Assembly: GCA_963835465.1 (NCBI GenBank)
Contig: CAWIFR010000001.1
Coordinates: forward strand, 483,171 to 547,170
Direction: 5' to 3'
DNA from: Bog-756 sp963835465
GTDB taxonomy: Bacteria > Actinomycetota > Acidimicrobiia > Acidimicrobiales > RAAP-2
DNA: 64,000 nt
The position numbers were made by a program, and so were the translations under genes. The notes beneath the pieces were generated by a model that was not told the origin of the DNA, made no database searches, and was given only the letters and a program-made list of their open reading frames with translations. Below are positions 1 to 7,721 of this stretch, piece by piece. The stretch's first letter is position 1, and each line of letters begins with the position of its first letter.

Positions 1-1
1 G

Positions 2-595
2 GTGGCCACCCACCGCCGGCACCACATGTTCAGCGACGGTCCGGGTGACCCCCACTCCCCCCATCGCTACGGCGACCGCGGGGCTGCCTTGCTGCGGGGA
101 CTGGCCTTCTCGCACCTCGGCTGGCTATTCGTATCGGATGCGTCCAGTGCCACGCGCTACGCGCCCGACATGTTGCGGGACCCGGACATCCAGCGCATCG
201 ACCGGCTCTTCCCGGTCCTCGCCGTGAGCTCCCTGGCCATTCCGTTGGGCATCGGGTACGCGCTCTCCGGCACGCTGGCTGGGGCGCTGACGGCGTTGCT
301 CTGGGCCGGCTTGGTCCGCATGGCCCTGCTCCACCATGTGACCTGGTCGGTGAACTCGCTGTGCCACACCTTCGGACCCCGTACGGAGCTCGCCACCGAC
401 CGCAGCACCAATCTCCGGGCCCTGGCCGTGGTGTCCCTGGGCGACAGCTGGCACAACGTCCATCACGCCCATCCGTCGTGGGCCCGTCACGGCGCCGGTC
501 AGGGCATGGTGGATCCGTCGGCTTGGCTCATCCGTCGCTTCGAGCAGCTGGGCTGGGCTACCCGGGTCCGCTGGCCCACCGCTGCCGTCGGCTGA
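2..595 (+). CDS. Acyl-CoA (delta-9) desaturase, C-terminal part
   Basis: This is the 3' part of a membrane fatty-acid desaturase, cut by the left window edge. The fragment opens with the second histidine box (HRRHH, fragment residues 4-8) and carries the third box HNVHH at about residues 151-155. Two hydrophobic stretches lie between them. The histidine boxes ligate the di-iron centre of the FADS family, which puts double bonds into acyl-CoA or lipid-bound chains at the membrane. The first histidine box and first transmembrane hairpin lie outside the window. The spacing of the boxes and the SLGDSWHNVHH context match the stearoyl-CoA desaturase-like branch. The reading frame is intact. Confidence 0.85.
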   Translation: MATHRRHHMFSDGPGDPHSPHRYGDRGAALLRGLAFSHLGWLFVSDASSATRYAPDMLRDPDIQRIDRLFPVLAVSSLAIPLGIGYALSGTLAGALTALLWAGLVRMALLHHVTWSVNSLCHTFGPRTELATDRSTNLRALAVVSLGDSWHNVHHAHPSWARHGAGQGMVDPSAWLIRRFEQLGWATRVRWPTAAVG

Positions 596-631
596 GGCAA
601 CCGTGTCGGCGACACCGGTGGTCCATCCCGC

Positions 632-883
632 TCACCCAGCGGCGGCCCTTCGACGCAGAGGCGGGAGCGTCGGCGGCGGCTGGCGGCGGGCCGGCAGCTC
701 GGCCAGCAGCTGGGTGGTGACCTCTGCCACTCGGAGCACGGCCCGCTCAAAGGCCTCCTCGGTCTGGGCCGAGGTCGATTGGACGCCACTGACCTTGCGG
801 ACGAACTGACGGGCGGCTGCCTCGATCTCGACCTCGGTGGGCGGGGGGTCGAGGCCGCGGAGGGTGGTGATGTTCCGGCACAT
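632..883 (-). CDS. DUF2277 family protein
   Basis: A small cytoplasmic protein of 83 residues starting MCRNITTLRG, the hallmark N-terminus of the DUF2277 family (function unknown, mostly actinobacterial). The Cys-2 and Arg-3 positions and the Pro-Pro-Thr-Glu stretch that follows are typical. The C-terminus is Pro/Arg/Ala-rich and probably disordered. It lies about 107 bases downstream of mdh on the same strand and faces the desaturase gene tail to tail. No function can be given. Confidence 0.7.
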   Translation of the reverse strand: MCRNITTLRGLDPPPTEVEIEAAARQFVRKVSGVQSTSAQTEEAFERAVLRVAEVTTQLLAELPARRQPPPTLPPLRRRAAAG

Positions 884-990
884 GACGCCCAGGCTAGGGG
901 CGTGCGAGCCGACCTGCGGCCACTGGCACGAACCGCCCGGGAGCGAGCGCCGTGGTCACCATCAGGCAGGGACCGACGACGACCGGATGG

Positions 991-1983
991 TCAAGCCAGG
1001 AGGCCGGCCACGTCGGCCCGCTCCCCCTCCAGCTCCTCGGTGGTGACCCGGATCCGATCGGTGGCAAACTCGTCGTGGGCGAGCCCTTCGACCACGGTCC
1101 AGCCGCCCGAGCCGTTCGTCCGCACCGGAAATCCGAACTGCAGGCCCTCAGGCACCCCGTACTCGCCATTGGACGTCACGGCCAGGGACGTGAAGTCGTC
1201 GCCCGTCGTGGCGGTCCGGATGCTGTTCACCGAGTCGATGGCTGCGTTGGCCGCCGACGCGGCCGAGGACAGGCCCCGAGCGTCGATGATGGCGGCGCCG
1301 CGCTTCTGGACCGTGGTGAGGAAGTCGCCCTGGAGCCAGGCGGTGTCATCGATGACCTCGGTCGCCGGCTTGCCCTCGATGAGGGCGTTGGCGTAATCGG
1401 GGAACTGGGTGGCGGAATGGTTGCCCCAGATGGCCACATTGGTGACCGAGGCGACCGGGACGCCGGCCTTCTTGGCCAGCTGGGACTTGGCCCGGTTCTC
1501 GTCGAGACGGGTCATGGCGAACCAGCGGTCGGCTGGGACCTCGGGAGCGTTGGACCGGGCGATCAGGCAGTTGGTGTTGCAGGGATTGCCCACCACCAGG
1601 ACGCGCACGTCGGAGGCGGCGTTGGCGGCGATGGCCCTGCCCTGGGGGCCGAAGATCCCTCCGTTCACGGTCAGCAGGTCGCCCCGCTCCATGCCGGCTT
1701 TGCGGGGGATGGAGCCGACCAGGAGGGCCCATGAGGTGCCGTCGAAGGCTGTGTTCAGATCGGTGGTGGTCACGATGTCGTCGACCAGGGGGAAGGCACA
1801 GTCGTCGATCTCCATCACCACTCCCTCCAGCGCCTTCATGCCCGGCTCGATCTCGAGCAGGCGGAGCACCACCGGCTGGTCCGGTCCCAGCAGCTGACCG
1901 GAGGCGATTCGGAACAGGAGGGAGTAGCCGATCTGGCCGGCGGCCCCGGTGACGGTGACATGAACGGGAGGTTTGGCTGCCAT
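991..1983 (-). CDS. mdh: Malate dehydrogenase
   Basis: A protein of 330 residues, cytosolic, interconverting malate and oxaloacetate with NAD(H) in the TCA cycle. The N-terminus has the Rossmann motif TGAAGQIGYSLLFRI. The substrate and catalytic regions follow: GNPCNTN, the TRLDENRA segment and the catalytic histidine in the WGNHSATQ motif. This is the long, cytosolic-type MDH class. The start was placed at ATG 1983 (MAAKPPVHV), because the 23 in-frame residues upstream do not resemble the family. Reading frame intact, with clean flanks on both sides. Confidence 0.95.
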   Translation of the reverse strand: MAAKPPVHVTVTGAAGQIGYSLLFRIASGQLLGPDQPVVLRLLEIEPGMKALEGVVMEIDDCAFPLVDDIVTTTDLNTAFDGTSWALLVGSIPRKAGMERGDLLTVNGGIFGPQGRAIAANAASDVRVLVVGNPCNTNCLIARSNAPEVPADRWFAMTRLDENRAKSQLAKKAGVPVASVTNVAIWGNHSATQFPDYANALIEGKPATEVIDDTAWLQGDFLTTVQKRGAAIIDARGLSSAASAANAAIDSVNSIRTATTGDDFTSLAVTSNGEYGVPEGLQFGFPVRTNGSGGWTVVEGLAHDEFATDRIRVTTEELEGERADVAGLLA

Positions 1984-2081
1984 GGTGCCGAGGCTAATGG
2001 GGATGCACCGCTTCGGTCCATGTCGAAGTGACGCCGGGGTTCGAGCCGGCAACCGGTGGGTACGGCACGAGACCGGCCCTC

Positions 2082-2102
2082 ATCGGCCCGGTTCGGGCCG
2101 AT
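2082..2102. repeat. Perfect 9-bp inverted repeat (hairpin)
   Basis: The arms ATCGGCCCG and CGGGCCGAT flank a 3-base GTT loop. It sits about 100 bases upstream of the mdh start and 125 bases upstream of the secreted-protein promoter. It could be a transcription-blocking hairpin between divergent units or a regulator site. No T-tract is present. Confidence 0.45.
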
Positions 2103-2225
2103 CGGACCGGGCGGTGCGTCACCGTGCCGGTCCACCGTCCCCTGGCCATCGTCCTACGCAAGGTGACCGGAACATCGCTCCCTGTGGGGAGGCCATCACA
2201 CGGGGTCGCGACATGGCAACTCCTG

Positions 2226-2254
2226 TTGACCAGGCATCGCTTCCCGGTTACGTT
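2226..2254 (+). promoter_or_regulatory. Sigma-70-type promoter for the secreted PKD protein
   Basis: A -35 box TTGACC (2226-2231) and a -10 box TACGTT (2249-2254) are separated by exactly 17 bases. This leaves a leader of about 50 bases, ending in an AAGGA ribosome-binding site 6 bases before the ATG at 2311. Confidence 0.5.
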
Positions 2255-2310
2255 CCAGGCGAGTTACACCCTGGCAGCAAGGCCGATCAGCGACAACATA
2301 AGGATCCAAC

Positions 2311-3891
2311 ATGAACCGTTCCACGCGTTTGCGGACGCTCGTGGTCAGCACCTTCCTCGGACTCGGCTCGCTCGCCGCCATCGTCCTCCCCAGCACGGCC
2401 GGCGCCACACCGACCCCACCGCTGTTCACCCAGTGTCCCGCCGTGGGGCTCGACACCGGATGCCAGAGCCTGATCACCATCAGCCCCGCCGGCGTGGCCA
2501 GCGTGGCCACCGATCCCGGCCAGCCTGTCTACGACACCACGGACGACTCCCTGATCGGCATCGTCAACCACTCCAACGCCCTGGTGGCCAGCGTATCCCT
2601 CACCGGCTCCAACGCCTTCGGCCTGGACGGTGACGGCCTGTGCACGGCCACGCCGACGCCATGCCCGTCACGCACGGCCTACGGACCCACCGGCTACGAG
2701 GGGCCGAGCACGGCGATCACGCCGTCGGGGTCGTCCAGCGGGACCGTCGGGTTCACTGGAAACCTGGCTCCCGGGGCGAGCCGCTACTTCAGCCTCGAGC
2801 AGCCCGGCTACAGCGTGACCTCGGTCAGCCTCCTCCCCAACGTGATCCTCTCCGCCTCACCGGTGGCCGGTACCGAGGGCGCTGCCTTCACCGGGCCCGT
2901 GGCCACCTTCACCGTTCCGCCCTCCACGTCGGTGCCCTCAGCGTTCACGGCCACCGTCAACTGGGGTGACGGCTCGACGAGTTCTGGGTCCATCACCCAG
3001 GCCACGAGCGGCGGGCCCTACACCGTGTCGGGGACCCACACCTACGCCGACGAAGGCACCTTCGCGACGGGCGTGACGGTCACCGACAACCAGCTGGCCC
3101 TCAACACCGCGACCGCCGCGGGCACGGCCACCATCGCCGACGCCTCGATCACCGTGACCGGGACAACCGTCGCCCCCCAGACGACCAACGCCGCGTTCAC
3201 GGTGCCGGTGGCCACCTTCACCGACGGCAACCCGACGACCCCGCTCGGCGACTTCACCGCGTCCATCGACTGGGGCGACGGCACCACGAGTGCCGGGACG
3301 ATCGCCTCGCCGGGCACTGTAGAGGGCGCCCATACCTACGCCAGCCACGGCACCTACTCGGTCAAGGTCACCGTCAGCGACAGTGGCGGCTCGTCGGGCT
3401 CGGCCACCGACACGGTGGACGTGGCCGACCTCGTGACCACCTGCTCGGGCTCGGGGTGCTCGGGATCCATCACCACACCGACCCAGTCGGTGGAGCTGAG
3501 CTCCCCCTCCACTACGGGAACCATCCAAACCACCCTCGACCAGGGGTCCGGCGGCTTCACCTGTGGTGACCGGTTCCGGCACGCTCCCCAGACCACCACG
3601 GTCACCGACACCGGACTGGGGGCCAGCATCACCTTCACGGTGACCTTCACCAACGCCAGCGTGCCCGGTCTGTGGTTCGTCCCCTTCGCCGTCTGTTACC
3701 AGTCGCAGACGCCGTTCAAGGACCTCTACGGCCACTCGGTGACCACCGGCCTGCTGCCCCTCTGCTCCCTGCCCTTCACCCACAGGCCGGTGGTGGCTCC
3801 GTGCGTCCAGTCGATCAGCGAGCTGCCCTTCAAGCTGGGCAAGGTCGTGGAGAAGATCGTGGTCCCGGCGGGAGACCCCCGCTACCACTGA
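2311..3891 (+). CDS. Secreted PKD-domain protein
   Basis: A 526-residue exported protein. Residues 1-32 form a Sec signal peptide (Arg-rich start, LVVSTFLGLGSLAAIVL core, cleavage after TAGA). Residues 35-175 resemble a domain common in secreted actinobacterial proteins (GCQSLITI ... DDSLIGIVNHSN ... DGDG ... APGASRYFSLEQ). Two PKD/immunoglobulin-like repeats follow, each with a WGDG motif (Trp at about 218 and 321). The C-terminal part has paired cysteines (CSGSGCSGS; later CGDRF) and no sortase signal or terminal membrane anchor. PKD domains usually mediate binding or spacing at the cell surface. Substrate and partner are unknown. It has its own promoter and a good ribosome-binding site. 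Confidence 0.7.
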   Translation: MNRSTRLRTLVVSTFLGLGSLAAIVLPSTAGATPTPPLFTQCPAVGLDTGCQSLITISPAGVASVATDPGQPVYDTTDDSLIGIVNHSNALVASVSLTGSNAFGLDGDGLCTATPTPCPSRTAYGPTGYEGPSTAITPSGSSSGTVGFTGNLAPGASRYFSLEQPGYSVTSVSLLPNVILSASPVAGTEGAAFTGPVATFTVPPSTSVPSAFTATVNWGDGSTSSGSITQATSGGPYTVSGTHTYADEGTFATGVTVTDNQLALNTATAAGTATIADASITVTGTTVAPQTTNAAFTVPVATFTDGNPTTPLGDFTASIDWGDGTTSAGTIASPGTVEGAHTYASHGTYSVKVTVSDSGGSSGSATDTVDVADLVTTCSGSGCSGSITTPTQSVELSSPSTTGTIQTTLDQGSGGFTCGDRFRHAPQTTTVTDTGLGASITFTVTFTNASVPGLWFVPFAVCYQSQTPFKDLYGHSVTTGLLPLCSLPFTHRPVVAPCVQSISELPFKLGKVVEKIVVPAGDPRYH

Positions 3892-3919
3892 GCGGTAGCC
3901 GACGGCCCGGCCGCTGCCT

Positions 3920-4553
3920 TCAGCCCACTGCGCCAGCCAGGGCAGGCGCGGCCAGTCCCCGCCGCGGCTCGACGATGCCGTCGATCAACCCGTAGGCCAT
4001 CGCCTCCTCGGGCGTCATGAAGTAGTCCCGGTCGATGTCGGCCGCCACCTGCTCCACCGAGCGACCGCTGTGGTGGGCGATGATCTCGGCCATGCGCCGG
4101 GTGAGGGCCAACACCTCCCGCAGCTGGATCTCCATGTCGGAGGGCGCGCCGCGGGTGCCGGCACTCCCCTGGTGGATCATGATGCGGCGCGTTGGGCAGG
4201 GCCAGGCGCTTCCCCGGCGCGCCACCGCACAGCACCATGGCCGCCGCCGACATCCCCATGCCCACGCAGATGGTAGACACGTCGGGTCGCACGTGCTGGA
4301 TGACGTCGTAGATGGCCATGCCGGCGTAGGCCACCCCGCCCGGTGAGTTGATGTACAGCGAGATGTCCTTTTCCGGATCCTGGGCCTCGAGATAGAGCAT
4401 CTGCGAGACGATGAGGTTGGCCACCTGGTCATCAACCTCCTGGCCCAGGAAGACGATGCGCTCACGCAGCAGCAGGGAGTAGATGTCGAAGGCCCGCTCG
4501 CCGCGGCTCGACTCCTCCAGCACCGTGGGGACGAGAGTATGGGCAAGGGTCAT
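3920..4553 (-). CDS. clpP: ATP-dependent Clp protease proteolytic subunit ClpP (frameshifted)
   Basis: A 210-residue serine peptidase subunit that forms the 14-mer degradation chamber used by ClpX or ClpC. The triad is visible: Ser-102 in GMGMSAAA (aligned with GQAASAAA of actinobacterial ClpP2), His-127 in NARIMIHQG, and Asp in DIDRDYFMTPEEA. One extra base near 4186 splits the gene between LALPN and IMIHQ. Both halves are well conserved, so a sequencing error is likely. The start ATG 4553 (MTLAHTLVPTV) gives the usual length and short propeptide. It is transcribed divergently from an XRE regulator gene, with a 32-bp palindrome 52 bases upstream of its start. Confidence 0.88.
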
Positions 4554-4604
4554 CGGGGTCCTCCCTGCTGGGCCGGAGCCGGCCGTTCCGGCCCGGTTAC
4601 ATCG

Positions 4605-4636
4605 TCCATGGTATCTCATTGATGAGATACCATGGA
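4605..4636. promoter_or_regulatory. Perfect 32-bp palindromic operator between clpP and the xre gene
   Basis: Two 15-base arms (TCCATGGTATCTCAT, 4605-4619, and its exact reverse complement, 4622-4636) flank a 2-base TG centre. It is AT-rich compared with its surroundings. It lies between the divergent starts of clpP (4553) and the XRE-family gene (4697), where an autoregulatory operator would sit. A further GATACC half-site begins at 4640. That the neighbouring XRE protein binds here is inference. Confidence 0.7.
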
Positions 4637-4696
4637 AGCGATACCTTAGTGGCGACCCCGGGAGACCCGCGTCGTGCCGACCAGGAGAGGGACGAG

Positions 4697-4972
4697 ATGA
4701 GTGAGCGGCGCCATCCGACGGTGTTCCCCGGCTTCCGTGAGATGTCGGAGCGCCGGAGGGCCCTGAGCGACGAACTGGTCGAGCGGCGGCGGGCCCTCGG
4801 CCTGTCCCAGACCCAGGTGGCGGCACGCATGGGCACCTCGCAGTCAGCGGTGGCCCGGATCGAGACCGGCACATCGGATGTCCTGATGTCGACCGTCGAC
4901 CGCTATGCCACCGCGCTGGGCTGGCGGCTCGAGTGGTCCCTCGGTGATCCCGAACCGGGAGCGCCCCGGTGA
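4697..4972 (+). CDS. XRE-family helix-turn-helix regulator
   Basis: A 91-residue DNA-binding protein with one central Cro/C1-type helix-turn-helix (about residues 23-75: LGLSQTQVAARMGTSQSAV, then RIETG). The C-terminal GWRLEWSL strand is typical of HigA/antitoxin-like XRE proteins. The start at ATG 4697 was chosen because an AGGAG box begins 14 bases upstream; in-frame ATGs further up fall in the palindrome. Its stop overlaps the next start (GTGA), so it is translationally coupled to the ClpP-like gene. It probably controls itself and the divergent clpP through the palindrome. No toxin gene is adjacent. Confidence 0.75.
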   Translation: MSERRHPTVFPGFREMSERRRALSDELVERRRALGLSQTQVAARMGTSQSAVARIETGTSDVLMSTVDRYATALGWRLEWSLGDPEPGAPR

Positions 4973-5594
4973 GCCTGCCGGGGTTCCCTCCCGCGGGCGA
5001 TGGGGCGCCGACCGACCCCCGGGACTGGATGCGCCGACGCCTGTTCGAGCGCCGGACCGTCCTCCTCGACGGAGTCCTCGACGACCTCGGGTCCACCCGG
5101 GTCGGGGCCGAGCTCGATGACCCTCGACGCCGAGGGCGACGGGACCATCGATCTCCAGATCGACTGCCCGGCGGCCTCGACGGGCGCGGCCCTCGCCCTG
5201 ATGGACATCATCGACCTGCTCGGGGTCCCGGTCCGGGCATGGTGCACCGGCCAGGCGGTCGGTCCGGCCGTCGGGGTCTTGGCCGTCTGCCCCCGCCGCA
5301 CCATGTCCCCCCATGCGCGCGCTCCAGCTCACCGAGCCGAAGGTCGAGTTCGAGGGGAGTGCCCGCCTGCTCGAGCAGCTGGCCCAGGCTCACGCCGACC
5401 AGTGGGCCACCTTCTGCCAGCGCCTGGCCGAGGCCTCAGGCCAGTCCGTCGCGAGCGTGGCAGACGACGCGGCCCGGGGTCGCTACCTCACCGCGTCCGA
5501 GGCCGTGGCCTACGGCCTGGTCGACGAGGTGGCGGCCCCCGACGCCCGCACGGCCCGGCTGCCCGGTCGGCCCCTGGGTTTCCGTGCGACCTGA
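4969..5594 (+). CDS. ClpP-like pseudoprotease (S14 family, active site lost, frameshifted)
   Basis: About 207 residues with the ClpP fold pattern: DLQIDCPAASTGAALALMDII (as in the SPGG strand and following helix), then WCTGQAVGPAVGV, then LTASEAVAYGLVDEV near the end. The catalytic serine position of GQAAS reads Gly (codon 5261-5263) and the histidine position of MIHQP reads Thr (QLTEP). Only the Asp-equivalent remains. Two or more indels (near 5110 and 5315) break the frame. It starts at GTG 4969, overlapping the stop of the xre gene. It could be a ClpR-like non-catalytic subunit that mixes with ClpP, or a degenerate paralogue. Function is inferred. Confidence 0.6.
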
Positions 5595-5603
5595 GCTGCG
5601 GGC

Positions 5604-6468
5604 TCAGAGGCTGGCCAGGCCCAGCGCCGCGTAGATCTCGCGGGTGGCGTTGGACCGGTTGAGTGTGTAGAAGTGCAGCCCCGGGACCCCGGAGGCGAGG
5701 AGCTGCTCGCAGAGCTCGGTGGCCACGGCGACGCCCTCGTGGCGGACCGCCTCCTTGCCTCCCCGTCGGTCGGCCTGCTCGAGGCGATCGACCATCCAGG
5801 GGGGAACGGCCGCGCCCATGGTGGCCATCCGGGGAATGGAGGAGAGGCTGGTCACCGGCATGATGCCGGGAAGGACGGGCTTGTCCACGCCCCGGGCGGC
5901 CAGGTCCTCGACCAGGCCGGTGTACTCCCCGGCCTCGAAGAAGAACTGGGAAATGGCGAAGTCGGCCAAGGACAGCTTGGCGGCCAGGTAGTCGCGGTCG
6001 GAGCCCCGATCGGGTGACAGGGGATGGCCGCCGGGCTGTGCGGCCACGCCCGACCGAGAAGCCGCCGATGGCTGCGGCCAGCTCCACCAGTTCCGAGGCG
6101 TGGCGGAGCTCGCCGGGCCCGTCGTCAGGGTCGGTCGGAGGATCACCGCCCAGGGCCATCAGGTTCTCCACGCCGGCCATCCGGTAGGCCACCAGGATCT
6201 CGGCCAGCTCCAAGCGGGAGTGGGCGACGCAGATCAGATGGGCCATGGGCACCAGGCTGGTCGTGCTGAGCATGCCGGTCACGAGGTCGAAGGTCCGCTT
6301 GCGGGACTCCGCCCCTCCCCGGTAGGTCACCGAGACGAACGAGGGGCCGAGCGGCTCCAGGTCCCGGAGGGTCCTGACCAGGGTGGCCTGCTCCGCGTCG
6401 GACTTCGGTGGGAAGAACTCGAACGAGTAGGTCCTCCCCTTGGCCAGGAGGTCGGCGATGCGGGTCAT
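5604..6468 (-). CDS. metF: Methylenetetrahydrofolate reductase (frameshifted)
   Basis: A 287-residue TIM-barrel flavoprotein that reduces 5,10-methylene-THF to 5-methyl-THF for methionine synthesis. The N-terminus YSFEFFPPKSDAEQ carries the catalytic Glu. VSVTYRGGAESRKRT, MALGGDPP and the C-terminal GLHFYTLNRSNATREI segment are all family signatures. A single extra base near 6049 separates the N- and C-terminal halves. The ATG at 6468 overlaps the stop of the upstream membrane-protein gene (ATGA). Tail-to-tail with the ClpP-like gene, 9 bases apart. Confidence 0.9.
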
Positions 6469-7355
6469 GGCCGGCCCAGCCTACCGCCGGATGGCCGTTT
6501 CGGCCGGGGCGCGGAGCTGGTCCGAACCTTTCGGCGGCCGCCGCCGACGGTCAGCTCGGGGCCGAGCCGATCCGGGCTGGACAGTTGGACCAGTGCCGTG
6601 GTCAGCTCGCTGCTGCGTGCCCGCCGGGCCTCATCGGCCTCGGCCAGCTGCATCCCCGTGGGAGCCGCCGTCCCGTGGCGGAGCAGGCGGTCGGCCTCGA
6701 TGGCGAAGGCCAGTCCCCGCAGGGCCCCGGCCGCCGTGGTGGCCATCGCGCCGGCCTCGGGGTCGGGTGCCGTCGCCACCGTGTGGTCCAGGGCCACCGC
6801 GGCCCGCTCGACCTGGACGGCCACCGCCGCCTCGCACCTCGGCGTCGTCGGACACGGCGTTGCCCGAGAGGAGGGAGGCCCGGGCCAGCTGGGCGTCGGA
6901 CAGGGCCGGGGTCACCGCCTTGCGCCAGGCCGCCTCGACGCCCCGCCGCTTGCGGGCGGCCAGCAGCAGGACGACCAGCCGATGGCCAGGACCAGGACGA
7001 CGATCGACGATGATCAGGGCCCACGGCGTCTTGGACGAGGTGTTGGTGGCGATGAGTGGGGCCAGCGTGGTCGAGGTGGTGGTCGACGAGGTCGTGGTCG
7101 TGGTCGGGCGTGGTGGTGGTGGACGTCGACGTGGTGGTCGTCGGTGGCGTCGTGGTCGTGGTGGTGGCCTCGGTGGTCGGCGTCACACGCCGTGGTGGTG
7201 GTGACCGCCACCTCCACCGCCGGCACCGCCGGGCGGCGCCGGCCGTCGGGGGCCCGGCACCGGCGCCACAGGGCGAGGAGCGAGGCCACCCCGACCGTCG
7301 CCACCAGGGCCCGCGGCGGTCCGGCGGCGCCTCGGCAGGCTCCCGGCCACGCCAT
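6465..7355 (-). CDS. Thr-rich membrane protein of unknown function (frameshifted)
   Basis: I do not recognise this family. When the frames are stitched, it has an N-terminal hydrophobic segment (LVATVGVASLLALW), a long Thr/Ser/Pro linker (runs such as TTTTTTPPTTTTSTSTTTT), a second hydrophobic segment (LVVLLLAARKRR), and a cytoplasmic helical domain of about 150 residues rich in Ala/Glu/Arg (for example LAFAIEADRLLRHGTAA). That layout suggests a surface-exposed stalk with an intracellular domain. At least three indels are needed. The start ATG 7355 shares one base with the stop of the cupin gene, and the stop overlaps metF (ATGA), so it sits inside a tightly packed operon. Confidence 0.45.
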
Positions 7356-7721
7356 CAGGCGTCGCTCCGCCCGAAGTCGTCCTCGAGCCGGACGATGTCG
7401 TCCTCCCCGAAGTACTCGCCGTGCTGCACCTCGACGAAGACCACTCGGCGTCGGTGGCGTTGCGCGATGCGGTGGTCGGTCCCCACCGGGATGTCCACCG
7501 AGTCCCCGGCGCGACAGCTCGGTCACCTCGCCGTCCAGGGTGACCTGGGCCGTTCCCCGCACGATGAACCAGTGCTCCGAACGGCGAGCGTGGCGCTGAT
7601 AGCTGAGCCGCTTGCCCGGCAGCACCACGATGCGCTTGACCTTGTGGGTCCCGTCGTCGTCGAGGACCGTGTACATCCCCCAGGGGCGGTGGTCGGTCTC
7701 GAGCCCTTCGGCCGCGCTCAC
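7355..7721 (-). CDS. Cupin protein, mannose-6-phosphate isomerase-like (frameshifted)
   Basis: A small single-domain cupin of about 121 residues. It resembles the C-terminal domain of mannose-1-phosphate guanylyltransferase/isomerase: HRPWGMYTVL, VKRIVVLPGKRLSYQRHARR, EHWFIVRGTAQVTLDGE, then VDIPVGTDHRI and the terminal EYFGEDDIVRLEDDFGR. Many such proteins bind a sugar phosphate or a metal; its substrate is unknown. The start GTG 7721 (MSAAEGLETDH) overlaps a TGA that would end folD. One extra base near 7508 breaks the frame before VDIP. The ending at 7355 overlaps the next start by one base. Confidence 0.7.

Larger units (their letters stand above)
1984..2310. other. Divergent intergenic region between mdh and the PKD-protein gene
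   Basis: A stretch of 327 bases between two divergent genes. It holds a near-perfect plus-strand promoter, a 9-bp hairpin at 2082-2102, and the leader of the secreted protein gene. I see no gene in it. One stretch resembles a tRNA T-arm but does not fold as a tRNA. Confidence 0.6.

Noticed and set aside
2020..2075. tRNA-like T-arm (GGTTCGAGCC) upstream of mdh
   Set aside because: The stem around the TTCGAG loop does not pair in tRNA register, and no acceptor, D or anticodon arm can be formed with the flanks.
3920..4553. Programmed frameshift in clpP
   Set aside because: No slippery heptamer or pseudoknot is visible, and many unrelated genes have the same one-base defect. Error is the simpler explanation.
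4697..5594. Toxin-antitoxin pair
   Set aside because: The XRE protein looks antitoxin-like, but its partner is a ClpP-fold protein and no RelE, HigB, HipA or other toxin fold is adjacent.
7014..7200. His/Asp-rich open frame suggesting a metal-binding protein
   Set aside because: It is the shifted reading of the polythreonine linker (ACC/ACG repeats) of the membrane protein and ends in unrelated sequence.
7056..7200. Tandem GTGGTCG-type DNA repeat as possible repeat element
   Set aside because: The repetition is explained by Thr codons of the membrane-protein linker on the other strand; unit length and spacing are irregular.
6100..7599. Long plus-strand open frame of about 500 codons
   Set aside because: It lies antisense to metF, the membrane protein and the cupin gene. 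It is Arg/Gly-rich, has no recognisable domain and arises from high GC content.
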